DNA of 64,000 bases, taken from the NCBI RefSeq assembly GCF_002174455.2, contig NZ_CP147246.1, positions 3,415,001 to 3,479,000 of the forward strand. The letters run 5' to 3'. This DNA comes from Enterococcus sp. 9D6_DIV0238 (GTDB lineage Bacteria; Bacillota; Bacilli; Lactobacillales; Enterococcaceae). Positions 17,739 to 26,757 of this stretch are shown here, in pieces. Position 1 is the stretch's first letter. Every line of letters starts with the position of its first letter. A model generated the notes under the pieces. The model did no database searches, was not told where the DNA came from, and saw only the letters and a program-made list of their open reading frames with translations. The position numbers were made by a program, and so were the translations under genes.

Positions 17739-19637
17739 GTGAAGAAAAGAAAAAGTTTAGTATTACTTGGAACAATATTATTATGCACGACTCAATTAGC
17801 ACCGATGATTTCATATTCTATGGAAGCAGGGACATTGAATCAATCAAATACTTCAACGTTATATAATGAAAATAGTGAAGAAATGATGATAAATCCAAAG
17901 CAAGACTTATCTGATCAGCCGATCATGGAATCAGAGCATGTTGAAGAACAGACAAACCAAGAAACACAGAATGAAGTCAATGAAACAGAAAATCCTTTAG
18001 CAGACTCAACTCAAACGTTAGTTGATGATAAAAACGAAATAGAAAAAGCAGTTGATGCCCAGGAGTCAAACGTGATTCAAGGTTTAGCAGACTCTTTAGG
18101 GACTTTGGAACAATTGATTCCTAAAAACCCAGAGGCTGTAGCTGATATCAGTGGAAATTTAGGTATTCTTCCAACCGATGAAGTCACGCAAGAACAATTA
18201 GATACAATCACAACATTAAGAGCATCTGCCAGTGGTTGGGAAGGATTTCAATATTTGACTAATCTTACTGAATTAGTCATTTTCACTGGAATCGGTCATC
18301 CTGAGAACGATGTTCAGTATCTACTGCCTTTGAAGCAGTTTGAAACGCTAACGTATGATGGTAGTGGCGGGAATGAACATACACTAGTCCCGAATGGCAC
18401 ATCCCAAAAATCAAGTGTTGATTTGACTCAATTTAATGAACTATTAGATAATGGCTTTCCTTTAAACGTCAACTTTATGAATTTAGATGTTACTGCTTAT
18501 ACACCATCATATAAATATGCAATTGCAAATCCGTTTATCGATCGAGAAGGGGCTGAGAGCCAAGAACTGAGTATTGATGCACCCTCATCAGATATTTTCT
18601 ATGACGAAGAGAATGGGATATTTTTTACAGAAATCGCTGATGGAACGATGGTCGTCCCTAGCAATAACCTAATTGATGAACTTTACTTTGCAGATAATGA
18701 ATGGAAAATACAATATTACTTTACGATGGTCAATTTTAACGTACCAGTTTATGGTGATTTTGTGATTGAAGCAGATTCGGAAATTTCATATCATGCGAAT
18801 ACATCCATTTCTGAAGCAACGTTTCTTTCAGATATCCATGCCGAATATGCAGCAAAACTACCTGTAGAATCGGATGTAATAATAAAGAGTAACTTTTCAG
18901 AAAACGTTGATTTTAATCAACCTGGAGAATATACAGTACAGCTCGATACAAAGTTATCTTCAACGATCGACTCTAGAGCAAATGCTAAGCCAGTTGAAGT
19001 CTTTGTAACGATTTTGCCGGAGATCAGTGGGGATGTCATTGTCAAGTACGTTGATACAGAAGGCAACTCAATTGCGGATGAGATCATAAAGTCCGGCAGC
19101 ATAGGAGAAGATTATACAACAGAAAAACAAGAGATCGCTGGTTACACATTTAAAGAAGTGCAGGGAAATGTGAGCGGTAAATTTACGAATCAATTGCAAA
19201 CAGTGACATATGTTTATACAAAGAATACTGGATCTGCTGGAGATGTCATTGTCAAGTATGTCGATACGACTGGCCATCCAATTGCGGATGAAATCGTGAA
19301 ATCAGGTAAGATAGGAGAAGGCTATACGACAGAAAAACAAGAGATCACTGGTTATACATTTAAAGAAGTTCAAGGAAATACTGTTGGTACATTCACGAAT
19401 CAGGTTCAAACAGTGACATATATCTATACAAAAAATAAAGAGAATATTTCTTCACCAGCGCCTAAACCACAAGGATCTTCGAACAATGGTCAAGGATACG
19501 AAAAAAATGATACAACTAAAGGTGCACTGCCGGCATTAGGCGAAACCGATCACTTAACACTCAATATTCTTGGTATGATAATAATGGTAGTAACAGCAAT
19601 CATTTTATTATTTAGAAAAAGAACACAGGAAAAATAA
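17739..19637 (+). CDS. Cell-wall anchored MucBP-repeat surface protein with LPALG sorting signal
   Basis: 632 residues. Signal peptide ~1-28 (KKRKSLVLLGTILLCTTQ), an acidic Gln/Glu-rich stretch, an internalin-like segment with LRR-like spacing (residues ~110-210, TLRASASGWEGFQYLTNLTE), a beta-rich region, then two near-identical ~66-residue MucBP repeats starting GDVIVKYVDT. The C terminus has a proline/glycine linker, LPALGE, a hydrophobic helix and KRTQEK, a sortase signal in which Thr is replaced by Leu. Starts at GTG 17739 after AAAGGTG. Likely binds host or mucus glycans; the ligand is unknown. Sits right behind the decayed reductase, suggesting replacement or insertion there. Confidence 0.85.
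   Translation: MKKRKSLVLLGTILLCTTQLAPMISYSMEAGTLNQSNTSTLYNENSEEMMINPKQDLSDQPIMESEHVEEQTNQETQNEVNETENPLADSTQTLVDDKNEIEKAVDAQESNVIQGLADSLGTLEQLIPKNPEAVADISGNLGILPTDEVTQEQLDTITTLRASASGWEGFQYLTNLTELVIFTGIGHPENDVQYLLPLKQFETLTYDGSGGNEHTLVPNGTSQKSSVDLTQFNELLDNGFPLNVNFMNLDVTAYTPSYKYAIANPFIDREGAESQELSIDAPSSDIFYDEENGIFFTEIADGTMVVPSNNLIDELYFADNEWKIQYYFTMVNFNVPVYGDFVIEADSEISYHANTSISEATFLSDIHAEYAAKLPVESDVIIKSNFSENVDFNQPGEYTVQLDTKLSSTIDSRANAKPVEVFVTILPEISGDVIVKYVDTEGNSIADEIIKSGSIGEDYTTEKQEIAGYTFKEVQGNVSGKFTNQLQTVTYVYTKNTGSAGDVIVKYVDTTGHPIADEIVKSGKIGEGYTTEKQEITGYTFKEVQGNTVGTFTNQVQTVTYIYTKNKENISSPAPKPQGSSNNGQGYEKNDTTKGALPALGETDHLTLNILGMIIMVVTAIILLFRKRTQEK
19024..19436 (+). repeat. Tandem MucBP-coding repeat (two units)
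   Basis: Two ~200-bp units of about 19024-19220 and 19237-19430, sharing long identical runs such as GGAGATGTCATTGTCAAGTA and CAGTGACATAT. They encode the two MucBP domains and are a likely site of recombination-driven copy-number change. Confidence 0.8.
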
Positions 19638-19650
19638 AAGATAGCATGCA

Positions 19651-19706
19651 ATAGACAATAAAGAAATTGATTTCGATAGATCGATTCTTTTATTGTCTAT
19701 TTTTAT
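19651..19706 (+). terminator. Terminator after the MucBP protein gene
   Basis: Arms ATAGACAATAAA and TTTATTGTCTAT-type (with TCTTTTATTGTCTAT) enclose a ~22-nt loop, followed by TTTTTATG. Confidence 0.75.
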
Positions 19707-19885
19707 GAAAATCAGTCTACAGTTTTTATATTTTCCAACATTATAAAAAGAGGCAAAGGAGAGAAGGAAGAGAAAATTTATAGAAAAAAAGCTCTTGTTC
19801 GATATGCCATAAATTTACCACTGTAAAAAACTGCAGTTTTATAGTAAAATACGAGAGGAACAAAACGAAAGGTGACGACGGATAA

Positions 19886-20476
19886 ATGGCACAATTATTT
19901 TTTAAATATGGCGCGATGAACAGTGGGAAAACCATTGAAATTTTAAAAGTAGCTCACAATTATGAAGAACAGGACAAACCTGTTGTGATCATGACAAGCG
20001 GACTAGACACTAGAGATGGCGTTGGTGTCGTTTCAAGTCGTATCGGCCTTAGAAGAGAAGCAATCCCAATTTTTAAAGAAACCAATGTCTATGAATTGAT
20101 CCAAAATCTAGAATACAAACCTTATTGTATTTTAGTGGATGAATCTCAATTTTTAGGTAAGCAGCATGTGATCGAATTTGCTCGAGTAGTCGATGAGCTA
20201 AATATTCCAGTCATGGCGTTTGGCTTGAAAAATGATTTTCGTAACGAGCTGTTTGAAGGATCTAAATATTTGATGCTTTATGCAGATAAATTAGAAGAGC
20301 TAAAAACAATTTGTTGGTTCTGCCATAAGAAAGCGACAATGAACTTGCATTATATCGATGGTAAGCCTGTCTATGAAGGCACACAAGTTCAAATTGGCGG
20401 TAATGAAGCCTATTATCCAGTCTGCCGTAATCATTACTTTCACCCGCCGATCGATGGGGAACAAGAAGGAAAGTAA
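19886..20476 (+). CDS. tdk: Thymidine kinase
   Basis: 196 residues, type II thymidine kinase. P-loop-like [14 protein letters not shown] at the N terminus, LVDESQFL (Walker B with the catalytic Glu), and the lasso-domain zinc cysteines CWFCHKKA and C in YPVCRNHYF. Phosphorylates thymidine to dTMP in salvage. The ribosome site GAAAGGTGACG precedes ATG. Likely co-transcribed with prfA downstream, as is common in Firmicutes. Confidence 0.96.
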   Translation: MAQLFFKYGAMNSGKTIEILKVAHNYEEQDKPVVIMTSGLDTRDGVGVVSSRIGLRREAIPIFKETNVYELIQNLEYKPYCILVDESQFLGKQHVIEFARVVDELNIPVMAFGLKNDFRNELFEGSKYLMLYADKLEELKTICWFCHKKATMNLHYIDGKPVYEGTQVQIGGNEAYYPVCRNHYFHPPIDGEQEGK

Positions 20477-20528
20477 ACGATAAATAAATGAATAAAAATG
20501 TTATCAAACAAAAAAGGAGCAGTTGACT

Positions 20529-21602
20529 ATGTACGATCAGTTACAATCAATCGAAGATCGCTATGAAGAGCTGGGTGAATTACTAAGTGACCCTGAAGTC
20601 ATTAGTGATACGAAACGCTTTATGCAGCTATCAAAAGAAGAGGCGAATACTCGTGAAACAGTAGAAGTCTACCGCCGTTATAAACAAGTCATCGAAGGAA
20701 TCAGTGACACCGAAGAGTTATTAGGTGAAAAAATGGATGCTGAAATGACTGAAATGGCAAAAGAAGAACTTTCAGAACTAAAAAAAGAAAAAGAAGTGCT
20801 TGAAGAACGAATCAAGATTTTACTATTACCAACAGATCCAAATGACGATAAAAATATTATCATGGAAATTCGCGGAGCAGCTGGTGGAGATGAAGCCGCA
20901 TTATTTGCGGGGGATCTATTCGGCATGTACCAAAAATATGCAGAATCCCAAGGCTGGAAAACAGATGTTATGGAAGCGAGTATTACTGGGATCGGCGGCT
21001 ATAAAGAAGTCATCATGATGATTTCTGGGGAGAACGTTTTCTCTAAATTAAAGTATGAGAGTGGTGCACATCGTGTACAACGTGTCCCTTCAACGGAATC
21101 ACAAGGACGAATCCATACCTCTACAGCGACAGTAGTGGTGTTGCCGGAAGCAGAGGAAGTCGAACTTGAGCTGGAAGACAAGGATATTCGTACGGACATT
21201 TACCATGCCTCTGGGGCGGGAGGTCAGCACGTCAACAAAACGGCATCTGCTGTTCGTTTGACTCATATTCCAACAGGAATTGCTGTAGCAATGCAGGATG
21301 AACGTTCTCAAATCAAAAACCGTGAAAAGGCAATGAAAATTTTACGTGCCAGAGTGTATGACCAAATTCAACAAGAAGCACAAAATGAGTACGATGCAAA
21401 TCGGAAATCTGCTGTGGGGACAGGCGATCGTTCAGAGCGTATTCGTACCTATAATTTCCCGCAAAACCGTGTAACAGATCACCGAATTGGTTTGACGATC
21501 CAAAAATTAGATCAAATTTTAGCTGGAAAGCTGGATGAAATCGTGGATGCATTAGTACTGTATGATCAAACCTCAAAACTAGAAGAGATGCAAAATGGGT
21601 AA
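20529..21602 (+). CDS. prfA: Peptide chain release factor 1
   Basis: 357 residues. Terminates translation at UAA/UAG. Contains the GGQ peptidyl-tRNA hydrolysis motif ([10 protein letters not shown]) and the stop-codon recognition loop region REIxxT-type ([10 protein letters not shown] upstream, [14 protein letters not shown]). The ATG at 20529 is 9 nt from GGAG; a TTG six bases earlier is too close to the ribosome site. Overlaps prmC by 8 nt, which encodes the methyltransferase for this GGQ glutamine. Confidence 0.97.
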   Translation: MYDQLQSIEDRYEELGELLSDPEVISDTKRFMQLSKEEANTRETVEVYRRYKQVIEGISDTEELLGEKMDAEMTEMAKEELSELKKEKEVLEERIKILLLPTDPNDDKNIIMEIRGAAGGDEAALFAGDLFGMYQKYAESQGWKTDVMEASITGIGGYKEVIMMISGENVFSKLKYESGAHRVQRVPSTESQGRIHTSTATVVVLPEAEEVELELEDKDIRTDIYHASGAGGQHVNKTASAVRLTHIPTGIAVAMQDERSQIKNREKAMKILRARVYDQIQQEAQNEYDANRKSAVGTGDRSERIRTYNFPQNRVTDHRIGLTIQKLDQILAGKLDEIVDALVLYDQTSKLEEMQNG

Positions 21603-22446
21603 CCGGTATTTTGAAGTCCTTGAACGGGCTTCTTCTTTTTTGGAAGAACAAGGGATTGAAGGTCAAAGTATCCTTTTTGTCTTTTTAGAGCGGAAAAACT
21701 GGAGCAAGACAGATTGGCTGATCCATTTAAAAGATGAAATGCCTGAAGAAGAAGAGCAGCAGCTTGAGACAGACCTAGCCTTGTTAGCAGATCATTATCC
21801 AGCTCAATATTTATTAGGCTATGCTGACTTTTATGAACAGCGCTTTTCTGTAAACGAACATACACTTATTCCTAGACCGGAAACAGAAGAACTTGTTGAA
21901 CTTTGTCTAAAAGAAAATCCTGATGAGCCTTTGACCGTTGTAGATATCGGTACAGGTACAGGAGCAATCGCAATCAGTTTGAAGGCAAATCGTCCAAGCT
22001 GGCAAATCTTAGCAGTTGATATTTCTGTTGAAGCTTTAAGAGTTGCTGAAGGAAATGCCAAGAGATTACATGCAGCAGTGGATTTTCTACAAGGGGATCT
22101 TCTAAAACCTTTAGAAGGAAAAGCAATTGATCTTTTGATCTCAAACCCGCCTTATATCAGTAATGATGAGTGGCGCCTGATGGATGAAAGTGTCCGCACG
22201 TTTGAACCTAAAACAGCTCTTTTTGCAGAGCAGGACGGTTTGGCTATTTATCAGCGTTTAGCACAAGAAGCACCGAAGATTTTAGCACCTAAAGGGAAAA
22301 TATATTTAGAAATCGGATTTCAGCAAGGGAAAGCAGTGAAAGAATTATTTCAGCAGGCTTTTCCTGGACATGTCGTTCGAGTACTTAAAGATTTATCTGG
22401 TAATGAACGAATGGTAGCAGTCACACCAGATGAAAAAGCGGGGTGA
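21595..22446 (+). CDS. prmC: Release factor glutamine methyltransferase
   Basis: 283 residues. SAM-binding motif [14 protein letters not shown] and the catalytic SNPPYIS motif of N5-glutamine methyltransferases, after an N-terminal helical domain (ending ...[13 protein letters not shown]) that recognises release factors. Methylates Gln in the GGQ loop of RF1 and RF2. Start overlaps the prfA stop; end overlaps the next gene region. Confidence 0.96.
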   Translation: MGNRYFEVLERASSFLEEQGIEGQSILFVFLERKNWSKTDWLIHLKDEMPEEEEQQLETDLALLADHYPAQYLLGYADFYEQRFSVNEHTLIPRPETEELVELCLKENPDEPLTVVDIGTGTGAIAISLKANRPSWQILAVDISVEALRVAEGNAKRLHAAVDFLQGDLLKPLEGKAIDLLISNPPYISNDEWRLMDESVRTFEPKTALFAEQDGLAIYQRLAQEAPKILAPKGKIYLEIGFQQGKAVKELFQQAFPGHVVRVLKDLSGNERMVAVTPDEKAG

Positions 22447-22450
22447 AAAT

Positions 22451-23485
22451 GTGGAAACAAAACTATTTACAGTTGATGAAATAGATCAAGCGGCAAATTT
22501 GCTTCGCCAAGGGGAGCTCATTGCCTTTCCGACTGAGACAGTATACGGTCTTGGTGCCAATGCTTTGGATGAGTCAGCAGTCAAACAGGTTTATGCTGTC
22601 AAGGGGCGTCCCAGTGATAATCCGCTGATCGTCCATGTCAGTGATTTTGAGATGGTCAAAGAGTACGTCACTGATTTTCCAAAGCAAACTGCAGCATTAG
22701 TGAGCGCTTTTTGGCCTGGACCGCTAACGATGATCTTCAATGTAAAACCAGCTGCCTTTTCAAAAACAGTTACAGGCGGATTGCAGACCGTTGCTTTTCG
22801 TATGCCGAATAATCAGCAGACGATCGATTTGATCAAAAAAGCAGGTGTGCCTATTGTTGGACCAAGCGCTAATACTTCTGGAAAACCAAGTCCTACAACG
22901 GCCGATCATGTTTATCATGATCTTGAAGGGAAAATTGCTGGTATATTAGATGATGGACCCACTCAAATCGGGGTAGAATCTACTGTTTTAGATTTGACTT
23001 CTTCTGACGGTGTCCCAGTGATACTTCGACCTGGGGCAGTCACGAAAGAACAGCTGGAAGCAGTCATTGGACAGGTAGCGGTCGATCAGCACTTGATCAG
23101 CGAAAGTGAAGCACCTAAAGCTCCTGGAATGAAATACAAGCATTATTCTCCAGATGTACCTGTTTGGATCATTGAGGGCGGTTTAGAGGTGTTTGATCAA
23201 GCAATCGATTGGGCATTCAAGAACCATAAAAAAGTTGGTCTTTTTGCAGATGATCAGATCATCGTTGAGACAAAAAAAGTCAATGAGACCTTTTCATTCG
23301 GGCAGCCCTCCGTAGAGTCAGCGACAAAGTGGTTATTTGCTGGTTTGAGAGCACTGGATGAGACAGAGATCGATGTTATTTTTGCTCAGGGATTTCCGGA
23401 GACTGGCCTAGGGATCGCTTACATGAACCGGTTAAAAAAAGCTGCAAACCAAAAAATTTTAAAAAAAGATTCTATTTTCGAGTAG
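22451..23485 (+). CDS. Threonylcarbamoyl-AMP synthase, Sua5/YwlC type
   Basis: 344 residues, the long Sua5 form: YrdC domain ([44 protein letters not shown]) followed by a linker and a C-terminal Sua5 domain. Makes threonylcarbamoyl-AMP from Thr, bicarbonate and ATP for t6A modification of tRNA. GTG 22451 after GGGGTGA is my preferred start; an in-frame ATG at 22430 inside the end of prmC would add seven residues. Operon position with prfA-prmC is conserved in bacilli. Confidence 0.92.
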   Translation: METKLFTVDEIDQAANLLRQGELIAFPTETVYGLGANALDESAVKQVYAVKGRPSDNPLIVHVSDFEMVKEYVTDFPKQTAALVSAFWPGPLTMIFNVKPAAFSKTVTGGLQTVAFRMPNNQQTIDLIKKAGVPIVGPSANTSGKPSPTTADHVYHDLEGKIAGILDDGPTQIGVESTVLDLTSSDGVPVILRPGAVTKEQLEAVIGQVAVDQHLISESEAPKAPGMKYKHYSPDVPVWIIEGGLEVFDQAIDWAFKNHKKVGLFADDQIIVETKKVNETFSFGQPSVESATKWLFAGLRALDETEIDVIFAQGFPETGLGIAYMNRLKKAANQKILKKDSIFE

Positions 23486-23540
23486 AGAGCATTTAAGTAT
23501 GATACAATCGAGACATCTGAATGAAATGGAGGCTTGTTTA

Positions 23541-24779
23541 ATGGATTATAAAACATTTGATCCTGATTTATGGGAGGCAATCGCGAAAGAAAATGACCGT
23601 CAAGAAAACAATTTGGAGCTGATCGCATCTGAGAATGTTGTTTCAAAAGGAGTAATGGCGGCGCAAGGAAGTATTTTAACGAACAAATATGCTGAAGGTT
23701 ATCCGGGCAAACGGTATTATGGCGGCTGTGAGTTTATCGATATCGTTGAAGATTTAGCGATCGATCGTGCAAAAGAGCTGTTTGGTGCTAAGTTTGCGAA
23801 TGTACAGCCGCACTCAGGCTCACAAGCGAATACAGCAGCTTATCTTTCATTGATCGAGCCAGGGGACACGGTGTTGGGCATGGATTTGTCTGCGGGAGGA
23901 CATTTAACACATGGATCACCAGTGAATTTCAGTGGAAAAACCTATAACTTTGTTAGTTATGGTGTGGATCCGACTACAGAAGTGATCGATTATAATGTTG
24001 TACGCATTTTAGCACGTGAACATCAACCAAAATTGATCGTTGCTGGTGCAAGTGCCTATTCTAGAATCATCGATTTTGCTAAATTCCGCGAAATCGCAGA
24101 TGAAGTTGGAGCAAAATTAATGGTGGATATGGCTCATATTGCTGGCTTAGTTGCAGCAGGCCTTCATCCAAATCCAGTACCATATGCAGATATCACGACT
24201 TCAACAACTCATAAAACATTACGCGGTCCTCGCGGCGGGTTGATTTTGACCAACGATGAAGACTTAGCTAAAAAAATCAATAGCAATATATTCCCTGGGA
24301 TTCAGGGCGGACCATTAGAACATGTCATCGCTGGTAAAGCAGTTGCTTTTAAAGAAGCGCTGGATATTAGCTTTAAAGAATACAGTGAACAAGTGATCGA
24401 GAATGCCAAAGCAATGACAAAAGTTTTCAATCAAGCACCAGAAGCTCGTTTAGTGAGCGGTTCGACAGATAATCATTTATTATTGATCGACGTCTCTGGT
24501 TTTGGTTTGAATGGAAAAGAAGCGGAAGCGATTTTGGATAGTGTGAATATCACTGCAAACAAAAACTCGATACCATTTGAGCAACTTAGCCCATTCAAAA
24601 CAAGCGGGATCCGAATCGGTACTCCTGCAATCACAACTCGCGGCTTCAAAGAAGACGATTGTGTAGAAGTGGCTAAATTGATCGTAAAAGTCTTAAAAGA
24701 TCATGAAAATGAAGTGACACTATCAGAAGTTCGTGCATCTGTGAGTGAGCTGACAAAAAAATATCCACTTTATAAGTAA
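23541..24779 (+). CDS. glyA: Serine hydroxymethyltransferase
   Basis: 412 residues. PLP-dependent interconversion of serine and glycine with tetrahydrofolate. PLP lysine in [15 protein letters not shown]; substrate motifs [14 protein letters not shown] and [13 protein letters not shown]. The ATG at 23541 follows GGAGG at nine bases; translation from 23499 would include a non-conserved 14-residue leader. Ends before a strong hairpin. Confidence 0.97.
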   Translation: MDYKTFDPDLWEAIAKENDRQENNLELIASENVVSKGVMAAQGSILTNKYAEGYPGKRYYGGCEFIDIVEDLAIDRAKELFGAKFANVQPHSGSQANTAAYLSLIEPGDTVLGMDLSAGGHLTHGSPVNFSGKTYNFVSYGVDPTTEVIDYNVVRILAREHQPKLIVAGASAYSRIIDFAKFREIADEVGAKLMVDMAHIAGLVAAGLHPNPVPYADITTSTTHKTLRGPRGGLILTNDEDLAKKINSNIFPGIQGGPLEHVIAGKAVAFKEALDISFKEYSEQVIENAKAMTKVFNQAPEARLVSGSTDNHLLLIDVSGFGLNGKEAEAILDSVNITANKNSIPFEQLSPFKTSGIRIGTPAITTRGFKEDDCVEVAKLIVKVLKDHENEVTLSEVRASVSELTKKYPLYK

Positions 24780-24784
24780 AAGAT

Positions 24785-24820
24785 TCGAGTGATTGACTAG
24801 TCAATCGCTCGATTTTGTTT
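24785..24820 (+). terminator. Terminator after glyA
   Basis: TCGAGTGATTGAC pairs with GTCAATCGCTCGA (one G-T) with a minimal loop and a TTTTGTTTT tail. Confidence 0.88.
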
Positions 24821-24858
24821 TACAATAGGAAGGAATAAATTATTGAAGGAGAATGAAC

Positions 24859-25488
24859 ATGGGAAAATTCCAAGTAATCGATCATCCGCTGATCCAACAC
24901 AAATTAACAATCATTAGAGATAAGGATTGTGGAACAAAGGTTTTTCGTGAAGTCGTGAATGAGATTGCGATGTTGATGGCCTATGAAGTATCAAGAGATA
25001 TGCCGTTAGAAGATGTCGTTATTGAGACACCTATCTGTAAATCAACACAAAAAACATTAACTGGTAAAAAGGTAGCGATCGTACCGATTTTACGTGCAGG
25101 TATTGGAATGGTAGATGGTATTTTGGAATTGATTCCAGCAGCTAAAGTTGGACATATCGGTTTGTACCGTGACCACGATACATTAGAACCTGTGGAGTAT
25201 TTCGTAAAAATGCCGGAAGATATCGATGTTCGTCAATTGTTCGTTGTTGACCCGATGTTAGCGACAGGTGGTTCAGCGATCATGGCAATCGATGCATTGA
25301 AAAAACGCGGCGGCAGCAACATCAAATTCGTCTGCTTAGTTGCAGCGCCGGAAGGGGTCAAAGCGTTACAAGAAGCTCATCCAGATATTGATATCTACAC
25401 AGCTGCTTTAGACGAAAAATTAGATGAAAATGGCTACATCGTTCCAGGCTTGGGCGATGCCGGTGACCGTTTATTCGGAACTAAATAA
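24859..25488 (+). CDS. upp: Uracil phosphoribosyltransferase
   Basis: 209 residues starting [17 protein letters not shown]. Converts uracil and PRPP to UMP. Contains the PRPP loop [12 protein letters not shown] and the uracil-binding C terminus [22 protein letters not shown] 24859 is 7 nt from AAGGAG; an in-frame ATG six bases earlier lies too close. Own transcription unit between two hairpins. Confidence 0.97.
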   Translation: MGKFQVIDHPLIQHKLTIIRDKDCGTKVFREVVNEIAMLMAYEVSRDMPLEDVVIETPICKSTQKTLTGKKVAIVPILRAGIGMVDGILELIPAAKVGHIGLYRDHDTLEPVEYFVKMPEDIDVRQLFVVDPMLATGGSAIMAIDALKKRGGSNIKFVCLVAAPEGVKALQEAHPDIDIYTAALDEKLDENGYIVPGLGDAGDRLFGTK

Positions 25489-25495
25489 TAAAATA

Positions 25496-25544
25496 AACCA
25501 TAGCAGATTCGTTTTATTTACAACATCTGTTATGGTTTTTTTAT
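25496..25544 (+). terminator. Terminator after upp
   Basis: AAACCATAGCAGAT and ATCTGTTATGGTTT arms with a ~17-nt loop and a T7 tail. Confidence 0.85.
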
Positions 25545-25582
25545 GAAAAAAAATCCATCCAAGATTGTTTGGATGGAAGTAG

Positions 25583-25819
25583 TTAGACTTTTTGTAATTT
25601 TTTGTAATTGATGACGATGACTCCGTTGCTTTTGACCATCAAGTCAGTGTTATCAGAGTTTTCATCAATTTCTACAACAGCGGAATTACTAAGTTGCTTA
25701 GTGATGATTCCAGTTTGTTGTTGGCCATGCATCAAGAAAGTGACTTGAGTATCAACAGTGAATAATTCCCCTTCAGAAGAAGGCACGACAGGGCGATTAA
25801 AGTTACCGAAATTAGACAT
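25583..25819 (-). CDS. Small DUF2187/YkvS-like protein
   Basis: 78 residues, soluble. A ~55-residue segment (FTVDTQVTFLMHGQQQTGIITKQLSNSAVVEI, then IVINYKKLQKV) fits the short beta-barrel DUF2187 family of Firmicutes. Function unknown. Start preceded on its strand by AAGGAAG. Lies between upp and the tRNA, opposite in direction to both. Confidence 0.6.
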   Translation of the reverse strand: MSNFGNFNRPVVPSSEGELFTVDTQVTFLMHGQQQTGIITKQLSNSAVVEIDENSDNTDLMVKSNGVIVINYKKLQKV

Positions 25820-25913
25820 TTATAAAAAACTTCCTTTCTTAACTACTTCTATTATACCACATTTGAAGAAAAAATTCACAAGTCTGATTTTTGAAGAAAA
25901 TACATCCAAAGAC

Positions 25914-25942
25914 TTTACAAAAAAACAGATTCGTTTTATAAT
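25914..25942 (+). promoter_or_regulatory. tRNA-Thr promoter
   Basis: TTTACA (25914-25919), 17-nt spacer, TATAAT (25937-25942), ending 12 nt before the mature tRNA 5' end. Near-consensus sigma-A promoter. Confidence 0.85.
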
Positions 25943-25954
25943 TTTGTTTGTGTC

Positions 25955-26027
25955 GCCAGCTTAGCTCAGTTGGTAGAGCAATGCACTCGTAACGCATAGG
26001 TCACAGGTTCGATCCCTGCAGCTGGCA
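25955..26027 (+). tRNA. tRNA-Thr (anticodon CGU)
   Basis: 73 nt without encoded CCA. Acceptor GCCAGCT/AGCTGGC with discriminator A, D arm GCTC AGTTGGTA GAGC, anticodon loop CTCGTAA giving anticodon CGU (reads ACG), T arm with TTCGATC. The 31-39 pair of the anticodon stem is an A-C mismatch. Confidence 0.95.
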
Positions 26028-26034
26028 TATAAGT

Positions 26035-26076
26035 AACCCTCGAAGTCTTTGAAATTTAAGGTTTCGAGGGTTTTGT
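26035..26076 (+). terminator. Terminator after tRNA-Thr
   Basis: AACCCTCGAA pairs with TTTCGAGGGTT around a ~15-nt loop, followed by TTTGT. Confidence 0.8.
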
Positions 26077-26189
26077 ATAGTTAACATATTCAGTGTAAAT
26101 GGGAAAATGTTGTTGCTGTTCTTTAAGCGTCTTAAGACTAGAAGCATTCCTTTTCGCTATTTTCTGATCAAGCCTCAATCGTCTGCAAT

Positions 26190-26399
26190 TTAGTTTTCAC
26201 GCAATAAAAAGAAACCTATAAAAAATAAGGCAGGTAAGCCGATATTAGCAATAATTTCTCCAAATACAACACCTTTTTCAGCAGATGTTAGATAAATAGA
26301 ATTTAATAATATTATTATATTTCTGAGCAGTAATGGAATATTGACCAACAATACTAGAATTCCTAAAATCAAGAATACCCATTTAAAAAATTTTTTCAT
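26190..26399 (-). CDS. Small membrane protein of unknown function
   Basis: 69 residues with two predicted membrane helices (WVFLILGILVLLVNIPLLL and IIANIGLPALFFIGFFLL) and a short basic N terminus (MKKFFK). Ribosome site AAGGAGG on its strand, well spaced, supports a real gene. No family recognised. It lies in the accessory stretch after tRNA-Thr. Confidence 0.5.
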   Translation of the reverse strand: MKKFFKWVFLILGILVLLVNIPLLLRNIIILLNSIYLTSAEKGVVFGEIIANIGLPALFFIGFFLLREN

Positions 26400-26663
26400 A
26401 ATAATGCCTCCTTTTTATTTAGAAATATTATATCATAGTAGGTAAAACGAAATAATATATACAGTAACTGTGTGAGTATTGATTGTAAAGAGTGAGTAAA
26501 AGATAAAAATCAACTGTTTTTGCTAACAGTTTGTTAGAAGACAGTCTGCTTGTGTATTATACAGAAATAAGAAGACAGATTAATGGTGTATAGAATAAAA
26601 TTAAGTATTTCTTTTTTTGCACAAGCACAAGTAAACGTTGGCTCTAGAGAAACTTCTTTATAA
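26400..26663. other. Intergenic stretch without supported gene
   Basis: AT-rich region between the small membrane protein start and the terminator of the ChW/CAP gene. It holds the leftward promoter of the small gene (TATAT-rich, ~26430-26460). I see no coding frame worth calling. Confidence 0.4.
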
Positions 26664-26713
26664 AAAAATCCTGGATTCATGAAAATTACTTTTCATCAAT
26701 CCAGGATTTTTTG
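26664..26713 (-). terminator. Terminator of the ChW/CAP gene
   Basis: AAAAATCCTGGATT and AATCCAGGATTTTTT arms with an inner TGAAAA/TTTTCA stem; symmetric tracts allow action on either strand. Confidence 0.88.
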
Positions 26714-26757
26714 TCGATGTGCTTCTTTTCAACATTATCTAAAATTAAATGTATATT

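Noticed and set aside
25955..26027. tRNA-Thr as attachment site for the accessory region that follows
   Set aside because: No integrase on that side and no repeat of the tRNA 3' end visible downstream, so an island boundary is not supported.
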